43,211 bases of DNA from a virus. This document shows, in pieces, positions 25,623-33,206 of this stretch (position 1 is its first letter; each line of letters starts with the position of its first letter). The notes beneath the pieces were generated by a model. That model worked only from the letters and a program-made list of their open reading frames with translations, ran no database searches and had not been told where the DNA came from. Where the stretch lies: the IMG/VR virus record IMGVR_UViG_3300031521_000134, positions 1 to 43,211 of that record. One strand, written 5' to 3'. The position numbers and the translations under genes are program-made.

Positions 25623-27122
25623 ATGGCAACAACACAAAAGACAGTTGATGAAATTCTACTGAAGAAGCCCTTTAGACGGGCGGCTCCAAACATAGCATGG
25701 CATCCGGCTTCAACGATGGGAGAATCTGCGCCAGTAATGCTTCCGAGGCAATTATGGGCGCAAGTAGATCAGTCGCAATTTCTGACTGAGTATGATCCGG
25801 CAGGACATAAAATTAATGATCAGTTCTACTATGCTGATCGGGTTAAGTCGGATTCGACCGGACAGAGGTACATTCATTTCGTAGAGCGCGTCAGTTTACC
25901 AATGCAGCAGATTATTGTTACGAAACAAATGGCGCATCTTTCTGGCAATTATATCCAATTTGTGGATAGTAACCCCCTTCCGACAGAAGAGCAGAAGAAT
26001 TCATTGATAGAATTCAAGCAAGGGTGGATTAATAAAAACATGGAGGTCGCCATGCATGAGTTCTTCGAAATGGAAAAGATCACCGGAGATTCGGCTCTGT
26101 GTGGATATATCCACGAAGGTGAATTTGGATGGCGCACATTCGGTTATAAGAATGGGGAAATACTTTATCCCCACTATGACAATATAACCGGAAAGCTCAA
26201 TCTATTTGCGAGAAGGTATATGCAGAATGAAGTTGAGTACGTTGATGTTTGGGATAGCAAAAACATGACTACCTATACCCGACAGAAAGGGTGGATGGCA
26301 AAGGTTTCGAAAGTGATCGGAGCGGATGGGTGGAATGTAGAGGCGCGCGCACCTCACGGATTCGATTTTGTTCCGATCTCTTATAAGAGGGATGATATGG
26401 GTGCTTGTTGGTCTAACATTCAGGATTGCATTGACAAATTTGAATTGGCGGTATCTCAGTTGCTTGAAAATAACAAGTCGTATGCCTTTAGAATTATGTT
26501 CATCAAAGGCGATGGGGATATTCAGAAAGATGCAGACGGGATGCCATCGGTTATTATTGGCGATGAGAATAGCGATGCAAAGTTCTTAGAGAAAGCAGAC
26601 GCATCAACATCATTCGAGCTTCAGTTGAAAATATTGGAGAAATATATTTTGATGGGGAGCTTTACGGTTCTTCCTCCCGAAATTAGTGGATCTGGAGACG
26701 TATCTGGCGTAACCATAAAACTGCTGTATTCTCCGGCAGTTGAAAAAGCTATGGAGGATTCTCAACACTGGAATCAAGCATTGGATGATGTAGTTTCTAT
26801 ATTCAAATTTGGATTCGGGGTTGAGACTAAGAAATCTGCTCAGTTCAATAATCTGCCAGTAAGAGGTGAGATTATTCCATATGTACATCAAAATCTAATG
26901 GAACAAGCAACCATACTTAGTACTGGAGTAACAATGGGAACACTGTCGGTAGAAACTGCTTCGCCACAATATCCCAATGCTGCTAATGATGAATTCGCAA
27001 GGATAACTAAGCAAAATGAAGCTAAGCTCGCACAGGAGAACGCGAAGATAGAAGCGACCGCTAAAGCGAAACAGACAGGAATGAATCAAAATAATAAAGC
27101 AAGAGAAAATGCAGGCATTTGA
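25623..27122 (+). CDS. Portal protein
   Basis: 499 residues, 17 nt after the terminase gene. Typical portal traits are the long wing region, a helix-rich crown at the C-terminus (residues 465-495: KQNEAKLAQENAKIEATAKAK) and the stem/clip region with LPPEISGSGDVSGVTIKLL, where Ser-Gly-rich turn and a following helix (SPAVEKAMEDSQHW) match SPP1-type portals. It makes the dodecameric ring used for packaging and tail joining. The gene overlaps the next one by 14 nt. Confidence 0.85.
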   Translation: MATTQKTVDEILLKKPFRRAAPNIAWHPASTMGESAPVMLPRQLWAQVDQSQFLTEYDPAGHKINDQFYYADRVKSDSTGQRYIHFVERVSLPMQQIIVTKQMAHLSGNYIQFVDSNPLPTEEQKNSLIEFKQGWINKNMEVAMHEFFEMEKITGDSALCGYIHEGEFGWRTFGYKNGEILYPHYDNITGKLNLFARRYMQNEVEYVDVWDSKNMTTYTRQKGWMAKVSKVIGADGWNVEARAPHGFDFVPISYKRDDMGACWSNIQDCIDKFELAVSQLLENNKSYAFRIMFIKGDGDIQKDADGMPSVIIGDENSDAKFLEKADASTSFELQLKILEKYILMGSFTVLPPEISGSGDVSGVTIKLLYSPAVEKAMEDSQHWNQALDDVVSIFKFGFGVETKKSAQFNNLPVRGEIIPYVHQNLMEQATILSTGVTMGTLSVETASPQYPNAANDEFARITKQNEAKLAQENAKIEATAKAKQTGMNQNNKARENAGI

Positions 27123-27570
27123 ACCTAAAGAAGCCAGATTCGTTCTGGAGCATATACAACAGGCATTTCTTGGAGAAGAAGTGCCCGTAACGTGCGCATT
27201 CAACGAATACGCTGTTGCTAAGGCTCAGCGCATTTCTGGCAGAGTAGATTACGTATGTGTTGAGTGGGATTTTTCACTATACGTACCTCGGATTATTTTT
27301 GATCCTAATTGTAGTAATGGAACTATCGTGAAGCTACTTTGCTTATACGTGTATAGTAAGGTAGCCGAAATAGTCAAACCGCCAGAACCCAAGAAGGCAG
27401 ATGCTTTTTTTACGAAGTCGCCTGCAAAAATGTCGGGCGAGGAACTTAAATTCGAGCTGAAAATGATACATGGACTTTCAGACGAGAAGGTTGCTCAGTA
27501 TAAGTCGATGCCTTCGAGGGTAGCGAAGATTATAGAAATGAGGAAGATAGCAGATGGAAACAGAAAGTAG
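27109..27570 (+). CDS. Unknown protein downstream of the portal
   Basis: 153 residues, overlapping the portal by 14 nt and the next gene by 17 nt, so tightly coupled to both. The first 95 residues form a mixed alpha/beta domain (CVEWDFSLYVPRIIFDP); the C-terminal 40 are basic and helical (KMIHGLSDEKVAQYKSMPS), suggesting nucleic acid or protein contact. I recognise no family. Its place beside terminase and portal makes an accessory packaging role reasonable, without direct evidence. Confidence 0.6.
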   Translation: MQAFEPKEARFVLEHIQQAFLGEEVPVTCAFNEYAVAKAQRISGRVDYVCVEWDFSLYVPRIIFDPNCSNGTIVKLLCLYVYSKVAEIVKPPEPKKADAFFTKSPAKMSGEELKFELKMIHGLSDEKVAQYKSMPSRVAKIIEMRKIADGNRK

Positions 27571-27934
27571 ATTTCCACCCAAAGGTGAGAAGTGCGCACC
27601 GGATCAGTTCACTACATTTACCGTAAGGATAAGTGAGGTGATTGTAAGGAACCTGTATAAGTACTCCGATAAGTATTGCAAGGGGAAAGTTAACACACTG
27701 ACTGATCAGATCATTAACGAGTACATTGACACCCATTTTGGAGACCGTATGCTCACCGATTATGTTGGTGAAAATAAAGGTGGTAAGCTCAGAGATCCTT
27801 ACTACAAATACAATCTTCAGATTCGGCAAAGCACGAGAGATCGCTTGAATGATATGGCAGACGAGTTTCAGGTCGCTCGGTCAATTATTGCAGGGATTGC
27901 GCTGAAGATTTGGATGATGGGATTAGTGGAATAG
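27554..27934 (+). CDS. Protein with two ribbon-helix-helix-like repeats
   Basis: 126 residues, last gene of the rightward operon. Residues 21-59 read as a strand (TFTVRIS), a helix (VIVRNLYKYSDKY) and a second helix (TLTDQIINEYID), the order of a ribbon-helix-helix DNA-binding motif. Residues 84-120 repeat that order: KYNLQIR, STRDRLNDMADEF, ARSIIAGIALKIW. A monomer with two such units could form the two-fold DNA-binding unit that normally needs a dimer. It might be an operon regulator or a packaging-site recognition protein; both are inference. Confidence 0.6.
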   Translation: METESRFPPKGEKCAPDQFTTFTVRISEVIVRNLYKYSDKYCKGKVNTLTDQIINEYIDTHFGDRMLTDYVGENKGGKLRDPYYKYNLQIRQSTRDRLNDMADEFQVARSIIAGIALKIWMMGLVE

Positions 27935-27940
27935 AAGAAT

Positions 27941-27989
27941 ACCTCCGTAGGCTATATATGATAGTTATATCCTGTGGAGGTTATTTTTG
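27941..27989 (+). terminator. Intrinsic terminator of the terminase-portal operon
   Basis: An 11-bp stem (ACCTCCGTAGG with CCTGTGGAGGT, two wobbles and a long AT-rich loop) is followed by TTATTTTTG. It stands 6 nt behind the last stop codon. Confidence 0.75.
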
Positions 27990-28019
27990 TCCCAATTTTA
28001 TGATATATTTGGGACAAAA
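27985..28019. repeat. 11-bp perfect inverted repeat between convergent operons
   Basis: TTTTGTCCCAA at 27985-27995 and TTGGGACAAAA at 28009-28019 with 13 nt between. It joins the rightward terminator to the leftward one. It lacks a U run behind it on either strand, so it may be a protein-binding site or an RNA hairpin. Confidence 0.6.
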
Positions 28020-28048
28020 GAAACCCCACCGTTGCAGCGATGAGGTTT
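28014..28048 (-). terminator. Terminator after the GIY-YIG/HTH gene
   Basis: In minus-strand sense AAACCTC (28048-28042) pairs with GGGGTTT (28027-28021), then CTTTTGT. The stem sequence and tail resemble the hairpins inside the leaders at 28.75 and 41.88 kb. Confidence 0.5.
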
Positions 28049-28118
28049 GAAAGGAGTAAAAATGAATGTTTCTTCGAGTTGTAAATATAGGTAAATTAAT
28101 TGAGATTACCAAATTTAA

Positions 28119-28703
28119 TCAATAATCTATAAAGTTCCTCCTTACAGGTGAATCCATGTCGCCAATGGTTAATTTTACCCTTCCGAGAAAACTCAACAAT
28201 CTAACTACTGAATCTGTATTGAAATTCGTTTTGTTGCTCTGTTCTATTTCTCTTATGAATCTTAATCCAACTCCTGATTTTTGAGACATTTCATTTTGAG
28301 ATAATTTCATTAATTTTCTTCTTGACTTTATATAAACTCTGATGTCGTACATTGGATCATTTTGATTTATGCGTTCAAATTCTAAGCTCTCGATAGTTAA
28401 TGGGGTTACAGAATTTGAGTTTAAGAGATAATGCCCCTTACTAATAAAATAGTCAATCCAAAATTTTTCCTTTGCAAGTAGTAAGCTGTTATCAAATCCG
28501 TGATCAAGTATGGCAATAATCGGCTCCTTTTCGTCTTGTTCTAATCCATAAACCCAATCATTAACTTTTGCGGAATGAGACGCCTTTTTAATGTGTTCAA
28601 GTGGACGCACCATGCCACGAGTAGTCTGGCCAACATATACTGGCTTATTTGTATATGGGCAATAGAGAGCATAAATAAAATTGTCTTCTGTACTTGTTAT
28701 CAT
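28119..28703 (-). CDS. GIY-YIG endonuclease-like domain fused to an XRE/HipB-type HTH
   Basis: 194 residues. Residues 10-37 carry a GIY-YIG start in the form YALYCPYTNK..VYVGQTTRG, with the conserved Arg further on. Residues about 115-180 are a helix-turn-helix of the HipB/XRE class (LSQNEMSQKSGVGLRFIREI, then DSVVRLLSFLG). The first part would nick or cut DNA and the second bind it or repress. It has its own promoter and a 100-nt structured leader, and is followed by a terminator, so it is a stand-alone unit. It may be a mobile homing-type gene or a regulator derived from one. Confidence 0.65.
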   Translation of the reverse strand: MITSTEDNFIYALYCPYTNKPVYVGQTTRGMVRPLEHIKKASHSAKVNDWVYGLEQDEKEPIIAILDHGFDNSLLLAKEKFWIDYFISKGHYLLNSNSVTPLTIESLEFERINQNDPMYDIRVYIKSRRKLMKLSQNEMSQKSGVGLRFIREIEQSNKTNFNTDSVVRLLSFLGRVKLTIGDMDSPVRRNFIDY

Positions 28704-28806
28704 TTTATTTTAAATGTTTTAAAACAACAAACCCTCAGACTCAGCTTGCAGACTAAGAATGAAGGTTTGTTAAAAAATATTATCAATTATGCTGCAAGAC
28801 ATGTGA
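28704..28806 (-). promoter_or_regulatory. Structured leader with terminator-like hairpin, GIY-YIG/HTH gene
   Basis: An 11-bp stem pairs AACAAACCTTC (28771-28761) with GAGGGTTTGTT (28736-28726) in minus-strand sense, one wobble, followed by GUUUU. It stands between promoter and start codon and could work as an attenuator. Its 3' part closely matches the leader at 41.85 kb (about 28 nt, TCTGRGGGTTT then TTAAAACATTT). Confidence 0.5.
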
Positions 28807-28838
28807 CAAATATACGAAATAAAACTGAGACTACCAAA
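28807..28838 (-). promoter_or_regulatory. Promoter of the GIY-YIG/HTH gene
   Basis: TTTG (28838-28835), 20-nt spacer, TATATTTG (28814-28807). It overlaps the last codons of the upstream gene. Confidence 0.65.
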
Positions 28839-30369
28839 TATAATCACCCAATAGATGCTGACATTTTCCATCCGCATTAATAATCACATCCCCCACCCCC
28901 CACGATGACAATCCTTCGTTATATCCATGATCAAGCGTCTGGCATCCAACTACTAAACTCCCATCAGTTCTGGACGGAGAGTGAGAGTGTCCTGTAATAG
29001 CTTTCGACGATAAGTTCTTGAATTGCACAGAACTGCCCCTACTTCCGTTTGCTCCTTTGTCGCCATGCATATTCAATTCTATACCACAAACCACAATGCT
29101 ATCGTCCACTTTAGTTGCATTGATGTCTATTTGCTTGACCAGATAAGGGAAAACGCCACAATCCTCTCTTAATGCAATTGGGAGTAGCTCCGCGTACTTT
29201 ACCGCGTTCGGAATATCTTTGCGCCAATCCATATTGATTATATAGCGGTCTATCATGTTATCGTGATTAGATGCGACTACTACGATATTGTCGCACAGGG
29301 CATGTAGCTCTGCAAGAAAATCTAATGTATCCTCGATCTCATTAGCCAGACTATTTCTGCCGGACTCAAATCTTTTAACTTTTAATACCGCATTTTTTTC
29401 TTCGTGAGGGTTGATGCTTTCTGCGTCCATAACATCGTGTAGCACTACCATTTTTGGATTAATAGCAATTATTCTGTTTCGTATTCTTTCGCGAGCTTCT
29501 TGATCCAATTTAGATGTGTGGATGTCACCAAGAATTAATGCTTCTACTTGCGGGGCTTCTTTCACATCCCCGTTAATTACCCGTTTGCTGTAGTCGATAA
29601 AACTACCATCATCACATGCAGTTACGTAGTACATGTCTCCTTCCGTAACTATAACAAAACCATATACATGATGAAAACTTCCCTTTTTACCAGTTTTACT
29701 ATCGGTGTAGTTCGGTAACGTACAGGCTCCAGTCGTGATCATAATTTTCGGAACGTGATTCTTGGGTACTGGCATAAACGCCATATGTACTCTCGGATGC
29801 CCAAATATACACGACTCAGATGCGCTCAACCCATTAAGTCCAGAAAGAGGCGTAACTGCTGTGGGCTGAATTTTCACATCAGACATTAATTGAATACCGT
29901 CGAAAAGATTATGCCTGTTAGCGTCCAGATATGGTAGGACTTCTGCGCACCAGACATCATTGGCGGCATCAGAAAAGACGCTATTAGGGTTCTTATATCT
30001 GGATGCAATCACATGCACCTCTGCCTCTTTATATTTGGCATAGACTAATAGATTCTCCCAAAACTGCTTATGTACAGGCGTAGAGTTTAGGGCGGTTGTG
30101 ATTATGTAGGTCTTGGAAGGGGTTAGCGTTTTATGTGAAGCCTTCTCGTATTCGTTGTTTTTGCAGAGGGCGTTCATGTAAAGGGAGTAGAGTTCCATGT
30201 TTACTCCGGCAACTAAGCGTCCATTACATCCAAGCATTTGTCTTATTGACGTGCGATAGTTCTCTAATGTTCTGGAGCTATCTTGCTTAAACATCTCCTT
30301 TGCGATTGCTCTTTTATCGGTAATTCCTTTCGCAATACACTCTCGTATAACTTTTTCAGTGAAAATCAT
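28831..30369 (-). CDS. T5 A1-like calcineurin-fold metallophosphoesterase
   Basis: 512 residues. The C-terminal half carries the metal-binding series of calcineurin-like phosphoesterases: GDIH (281-284), SNHD (367-370, in place of GNHD) and GHSH (460-463). The middle (IQPTAVTPLSGLNGLS, then FGHPRVHM and IMITTGACTLPNYTDS) resembles phage T5 A1-type proteins as I remember them; A1 is needed for host DNA degradation and for completing T5 DNA transfer. Residues 1-80 have a helical, possibly DNA-binding start. It has its own promoter upstream, as an early-acting gene would. Function here is inferred from that resemblance. Confidence 0.65.
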   Translation of the reverse strand: MIFTEKVIRECIAKGITDKRAIAKEMFKQDSSRTLENYRTSIRQMLGCNGRLVAGVNMELYSLYMNALCKNNEYEKASHKTLTPSKTYIITTALNSTPVHKQFWENLLVYAKYKEAEVHVIASRYKNPNSVFSDAANDVWCAEVLPYLDANRHNLFDGIQLMSDVKIQPTAVTPLSGLNGLSASESCIFGHPRVHMAFMPVPKNHVPKIMITTGACTLPNYTDSKTGKKGSFHHVYGFVIVTEGDMYYVTACDDGSFIDYSKRVINGDVKEAPQVEALILGDIHTSKLDQEARERIRNRIIAINPKMVVLHDVMDAESINPHEEKNAVLKVKRFESGRNSLANEIEDTLDFLAELHALCDNIVVVASNHDNMIDRYIINMDWRKDIPNAVKYAELLPIALREDCGVFPYLVKQIDINATKVDDSIVVCGIELNMHGDKGANGSRGSSVQFKNLSSKAITGHSHSPSRTDGSLVVGCQTLDHGYNEGLSSWGVGDVIINADGKCQHLLGDYIW

Positions 30370-30390
30370 GTGATGTGGTGTTGGTTAGCA

Positions 30391-30421
30391 CAAAGATAAT
30401 ATATTTATTTAGTTATGCAAT
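30391..30421 (-). promoter_or_regulatory. Promoter of the A1-like gene
   Basis: ATTG (30421-30418), 19-nt spacer, TATCTTTG (30398-30391). Confidence 0.65.
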
Positions 30422-30430
30422 AGGTAAAGT

Positions 30431-30462
30431 AAAATAAAAACCCATCCGGTAAGGGGTGGGTT
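30431..30462 (-). terminator. Terminator behind the RNA region
   Basis: AACCCA (30462-30457) pairs with TGGGTT (30444-30439) in minus-strand sense, followed by a U-rich run (30438-30431 are mostly A on the plus strand). It would end the transcript that carries the membrane-protein gene and the RNA segment, just before the next promoter. Confidence 0.65.
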
Positions 30463-30584
30463 AGTGTATTTAATGGAATTGCGGGCGAAAATCGTTCACA
30501 CTTCACGAACCCGTCGTAACTATTTTGTCTTCCATCCTTCGCGGTTCCGTACCCAGAACTGGCTTATGATCGTGGTGCTTTGTG
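30463..30584 (-). ncRNA. Transcribed structured segment without an ORF
   Basis: About 120 nt between the tRNA-like gene and the terminator. In minus-strand sense it can fold into CGGG/CCCG closing a GTTCG/TGAAC hairpin and ATGGAA/TTCCAT closing a 55-nt domain, which suggests RNA rather than spacer. No known RNA family was recognised. The plus-strand frame over this region has no support. Confidence 0.3.
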
Positions 30585-30709
30585 TAACTACAACAAGAAT
30601 CGAACTTGTATCAATCACAGAATCGAACTGCTTTGAACCTTTCGGGCTCCTGAGTACCCAGACTCAGCTCCAGTCTCCCCAGAGGCGTCTGCCATTCCGC
30701 CATGTAGTT
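30585..30709 (-). tRNA. Aberrant 125-nt tRNA-like gene, class II (Leu-like)
   Basis: AACTACA (30709-30703) pairs fully with TGTAGTT (30592-30586) as a 7-bp acceptor stem with discriminator A; no CCA is encoded. TG and a D arm GCG-GAATGGCAGA-CGC follow, as in Leu tRNAs. A possible anticodon arm CTCTG-GGGAGAC-TGGAG would give GAG (Leu), although the base before the anticodon is G where U is usual. A 6-bp variable arm follows, then two T-arm-like hairpins in a row: GCAG-TTCGATT-CTGT and ACAAG-TTCGATT-CTTGT. About 40 nt exceed a normal Leu tRNA. It may be a degenerate tRNA, a tRNA with an insertion, or another tRNA-mimic RNA. Confidence 0.5.
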
Positions 30710-30731
30710 ATCCTCGTCTTTCCGAGCGTGT

Positions 30732-30932
30732 CTACTTCGAACTAGTTGTACTGCCCTTGATTAATATTCCAGATAGAAGATTTAATCCTAACGCTTGCCA
30801 AAATCCAATCTTAATCAATCCAAATATAGGTGGCATAAGCCAATTCCAAAGCCACATAGTAGGAAGTGCCATTATAACTGCAAGCACAACCAATAATCCA
30901 ATTACTGCAAAAATCTTTACTGCTGCTTCCAT
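30732..30932 (-). CDS. Small two-span membrane protein
   Basis: 66 residues with hydrophobic segments at about 5-25 and 33-57 and a conserved aromatic turn MWLWNWLMPPIFGL between them. Proteins of this size with an LWNWLMP..FGL core are common in tailed phages; their role is unknown. It lies 24 nt from the DUF3127 gene and just upstream of the tRNA-like gene. Confidence 0.7.
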   Translation of the reverse strand: MEAAVKIFAVIGLLVVLAVIMALPTMWLWNWLMPPIFGLIKIGFWQALGLNLLSGILIKGSTTSSK

Positions 30933-30956
30933 TTTTACTGTTTATTAATATTATGT

Positions 30957-31316
30957 TTAGAATGGTAAATCCTGATTATCACCACTTTGCGAATCCATAG
31001 GAGGCAAGTCATCCGCAGGTTTTGGTTTCGCGCCAGAAGTTTTCAAAATATTCACCCTCCACGCCGTTACGTTCGAGAAATACTTACCATTATACTCGCG
31101 GGACTCGACATTAAAACCAACCTCAACTTCATCATCGACTCGCATATCTGCGATCATTTCCGGCTTGTTAAATACGGTGAAGGCCACTTGCTTAGGATAA
31201 CTACCTTCCTGCTCCTCGATTACGAAGTCTTGTTTTTTCCACGCCTTGCCTGCCGCGCTTGTGCCAGATGTCTTGGCTAAAATTGCTACTACCTTACCAC
31301 TAATTTTTAAATCCAT
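30957..31316 (-). CDS. DUF3127 single-strand-binding-like protein
   Basis: 119 residues. The opening LKISGKVVAILAKTSGTSAA and the segments GKAWKKQDFVIE, VAFTVFNK and ESREYNGKYFSN follow DUF3127, an OB-fold family common in Bacteroidota and their phages. The C-terminus is acidic and ends NQDLPF, like the tip of SSB proteins that binds replication partners. A role in coating single-stranded DNA during replication is expected. It overlaps the upstream gene by one base. Confidence 0.8.
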   Translation of the reverse strand: MDLKISGKVVAILAKTSGTSAAGKAWKKQDFVIEEQEGSYPKQVAFTVFNKPEMIADMRVDDEVEVGFNVESREYNGKYFSNVTAWRVNILKTSGAKPKPADDLPPMDSQSGDNQDLPF

Positions 31317-31714
31317 TATTCTGCTGTTTTATTGGTTTCTACTTCTGCCTGTCCCACATGCTTATTGGCTTCCTCTTTCATCTCATATAACGCCTTCTCT
31401 TCCGCAGTAATCGTTGCGTCATCTTCGGCAGGAACTTCTTTCGCTAATCCGTCAAAGTAAGAATTGTGAAATTTAATCCAATTTTCCATATACTTCGGAT
31501 TCTGCATTGCCAGAGATGTAAATATCTGAGTGGCTGCGAAAACCTGCTCAAAATAATTTCGCCAATCATCTTCTTGACAGTCCTCAAAAAATGAGGCGAT
31601 ATTTTCCGGCGTTGCTGCTAATCTAAAATTCCAGACTTTATTTTCGTGAGATACTTTCAGATAGCCGTTCTCGCGCTCAATAATATAACTTCCTAACTTA
31701 ACATTTTTTTCCAT
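31316..31714 (-). CDS. Unknown protein coupled to the DUF3127 gene
   Basis: 132 residues. It starts MEKNVKLGSYIIERENGYLK, with a beta-rich front, a helical middle (WRNYFEQVFAATQIFTSLAM), then a Glu-rich tail from about 95 on. Its stop overlaps the DUF3127 start in a TAATG. The acidic tail and coupling suggest work with the DNA-binding protein. No family recognised. Confidence 0.6.
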   Translation of the reverse strand: MEKNVKLGSYIIERENGYLKVSHENKVWNFRLAATPENIASFFEDCQEDDWRNYFEQVFAATQIFTSLAMQNPKYMENWIKFHNSYFDGLAKEVPAEDDATITAEEKALYEMKEEANKHVGQAEVETNKTAE

Positions 31715-31742
31715 GCGTGATGTCTTATTTTATTTATATTTG

Positions 31743-32219
31743 TTAAAAATTTAATAAAAAAAAATCTCCATGATATTTAACTGCCGTTACATCGTAGGCT
31801 CTGGCTGCATCTTCTTTGTTATTAAAAAATCCTAAGCTAATACGCCTCCCTTCTGTCTGTATTCGCGACTGCCATTTTTGTCTTACATTGCTATAATGTA
31901 CACCTTTATATTTTGATGATGAATTTATACCCAATCTTCTATTCATCATATTTTGTTGATGTGTGCACAGCCTTAGATTGCTTTTCTGGTTATTTACTCC
32001 ATCCCCATCCTTATGATCAATATCTAATTTTAATGGATTATCTCCCATTATAACTACATGCATTAATTGAGCAGTGCGCTTTCCATTAATTGTAATCATT
32101 CTTTTTGCATAGAATTTATTTCCGTCTTTTTGCGCATTCCATTTAAATTGATTTAGATACTCAAAATCATCGTCATCTACTAAAGCCACTTTACCCTGTG
32201 TTAATTGTATTTGTTTCAT
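31743..32219 (-). CDS. HNH-AP2 homing-type endonuclease
   Basis: 158 residues with three parts: an N-terminal domain (LTQGKVALVDDDDFEYLNQF), an HNH core (LDIDHKDGDGVNN, then NLRLCTHQQNMMN; DH and the late H/N are the catalytic set), and a C-terminal AP2 DNA-binding domain (SSKYKGVHYSNVRQKW through DAARAYDVTAVKYHG). Phage HNH-AP2 proteins of this length are free-standing homing endonucleases. It follows the upstream gene through a 4-nt ATGA overlap, so it has been fitted into the operon without breaking it. The broken relative is at 23.3 kb. Confidence 0.8.
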   Translation of the reverse strand: MKQIQLTQGKVALVDDDDFEYLNQFKWNAQKDGNKFYAKRMITINGKRTAQLMHVVIMGDNPLKLDIDHKDGDGVNNQKSNLRLCTHQQNMMNRRLGINSSSKYKGVHYSNVRQKWQSRIQTEGRRISLGFFNNKEDAARAYDVTAVKYHGDFFLLNF

Positions 32220-32434
32220 TTAAAATATTCAACGTTTCTCCCATCCTTATTTAAAAATGCCATCTTTACTTTTCCAATTCCTGTCAGCTTCTCGATTGTT
32301 TCTTTTGTGCCGACCCGATCCTTTCCGTTTATCGACACTACAAAAATGTCTGTGTCGTTAAGTTCTTGATCTAATTTTAACCCCACGTCCGGCTCTGGTT
32401 TTGGTGGTGGCTTCTTTGGTCTCGTGGGAGCCAT
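32216..32434 (-). CDS. Small unknown protein
   Basis: 72 residues, Pro/Lys-rich front (APTRPKKPPPKPEPDVG) followed by a beta-alpha domain (IFVVSINGKDRVG, then VKMAFLNKDG). The frame opens 14 codons earlier, but an ATG overlapping the previous stop (TAATG at 32434) sets the start. Confidence 0.6.
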   Translation of the reverse strand: MAPTRPKKPPPKPEPDVGLKLDQELNDTDIFVVSINGKDRVGTKETIEKLTGIGKVKMAFLNKDGRNVEYFK

Positions 32435-32664
32435 TATGATTCGAAAGTTATGGTTACTGAATCGAGGATTTGCCAATATTCTTTATTGAAGCAATTAATC
32501 CAAGTAGTGCAATGATCTCCGATAGCGTTACTGTCTCCGTTAATTACAGTTCCTGATGTTTCGTTTTTAAATAAAATTACATCCTTGCTTGCAACACCCA
32601 TAGCCACTAATGGGAACATTTCAATTAGCTCATGTTTCTTCTCTTTTACTATTTCCGTTTTCAT
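32434..32664 (-). CDS. Small unknown protein, first in its operon
   Basis: 76 residues; basic helix at the start (MKTEIVKEKKHELIEMF), then a mixed segment with CTTWINCFNKEYW. It is the first gene behind the promoter at 32691-32721 and is coupled by a TAATG to the next gene. No family recognised. Confidence 0.55.
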   Translation of the reverse strand: MKTEIVKEKKHELIEMFPLVAMGVASKDVILFKNETSGTVINGDSNAIGDHCTTWINCFNKEYWQILDSVTITFES

Positions 32665-32690
32665 CTCTTTCTCTTATTAGTTTATAAATA

Positions 32691-32721
32691 CAAAGATAAT
32701 ACATTTATTCAGACTTCCAAA
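32691..32721 (-). promoter_or_regulatory. Consensus promoter of the DUF3127-HNH operon
   Basis: TTTG (32721-32718), 19-nt spacer, TATCTTTG (32698-32691), a perfect match. It overlaps the last codons of the upstream gene (stop at 32709). Confidence 0.7.
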
Positions 32722-33206
32722 CTTTTTGGTAAATAATTATATAATTCTTTTAGGCTTATCGCGGATGTTGCATATTCCATAAATTTACTACTCCTCTTAA
32801 AATTAAACATATACTCCCTATTTCCCTGCTCCACAATCCACTCCACTTTCATACAACCATAATTGGTATTCAACTTCACAATCATTTCCCATGCTACCAA
32901 TCCGGTCAGTTGCTCCCGACATTGGAGAAAGTAAAGCATAAAGTCCACATCCAACACCCGCAGCATCCTCCCGTCTACAACCGAAATAAACTGGTCGGGT
33001 CTGTACGTTTCGGATACATTCATAAGCACATATGTAAATAGCGACACATACTCATTCTCTTCTTGCAAGTCCGGCACTTCCCTTACCTCCAATTCCCGTA
33101 CTCGCGCATCAGCTACGGCAAGAAAGCGTTTGACCGGACTGTTTCGGTTCGCATAGAAGCGGGCAAGCGAGGCTGATTCGTGGGAGTATAGGAGGGCGTA
33201 TTTCAT
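32709..33206 (-). CDS. Unknown early protein
   Basis: 165 residues. It is rich in aromatic and Leu residues, with a strand-helix mix (VSLFTYVLMNVSETYRPDQF, then VEWIVEQGNREYMF). No signal or membrane span. It overlaps the upstream gene by 4 nt. I do not recognise it. Confidence 0.6.
   Translation of the reverse strand: MKYALLYSHESASLARFYANRNSPVKRFLAVADARVRELEVREVPDLQEENEYVSLFTYVLMNVSETYRPDQFISVVDGRMLRVLDVDFMLYFLQCREQLTGLVAWEMIVKLNTNYGCMKVEWIVEQGNREYMFNFKRSSKFMEYATSAISLKELYNYLPKSLEV

Noticed and set aside
28062-28094. Ten-codon plus-strand peptide behind a good AAGGAG
   Set aside because: It lies within convergent terminators, has no promoter, and the peptide is too short to support.
30464-30745. 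93-codon plus-strand ORF
   Set aside because: It runs opposite the tRNA-like gene and the structured RNA segment, and its Arg/Gln/Thr-rich product resembles usual false ORFs over RNA genes.
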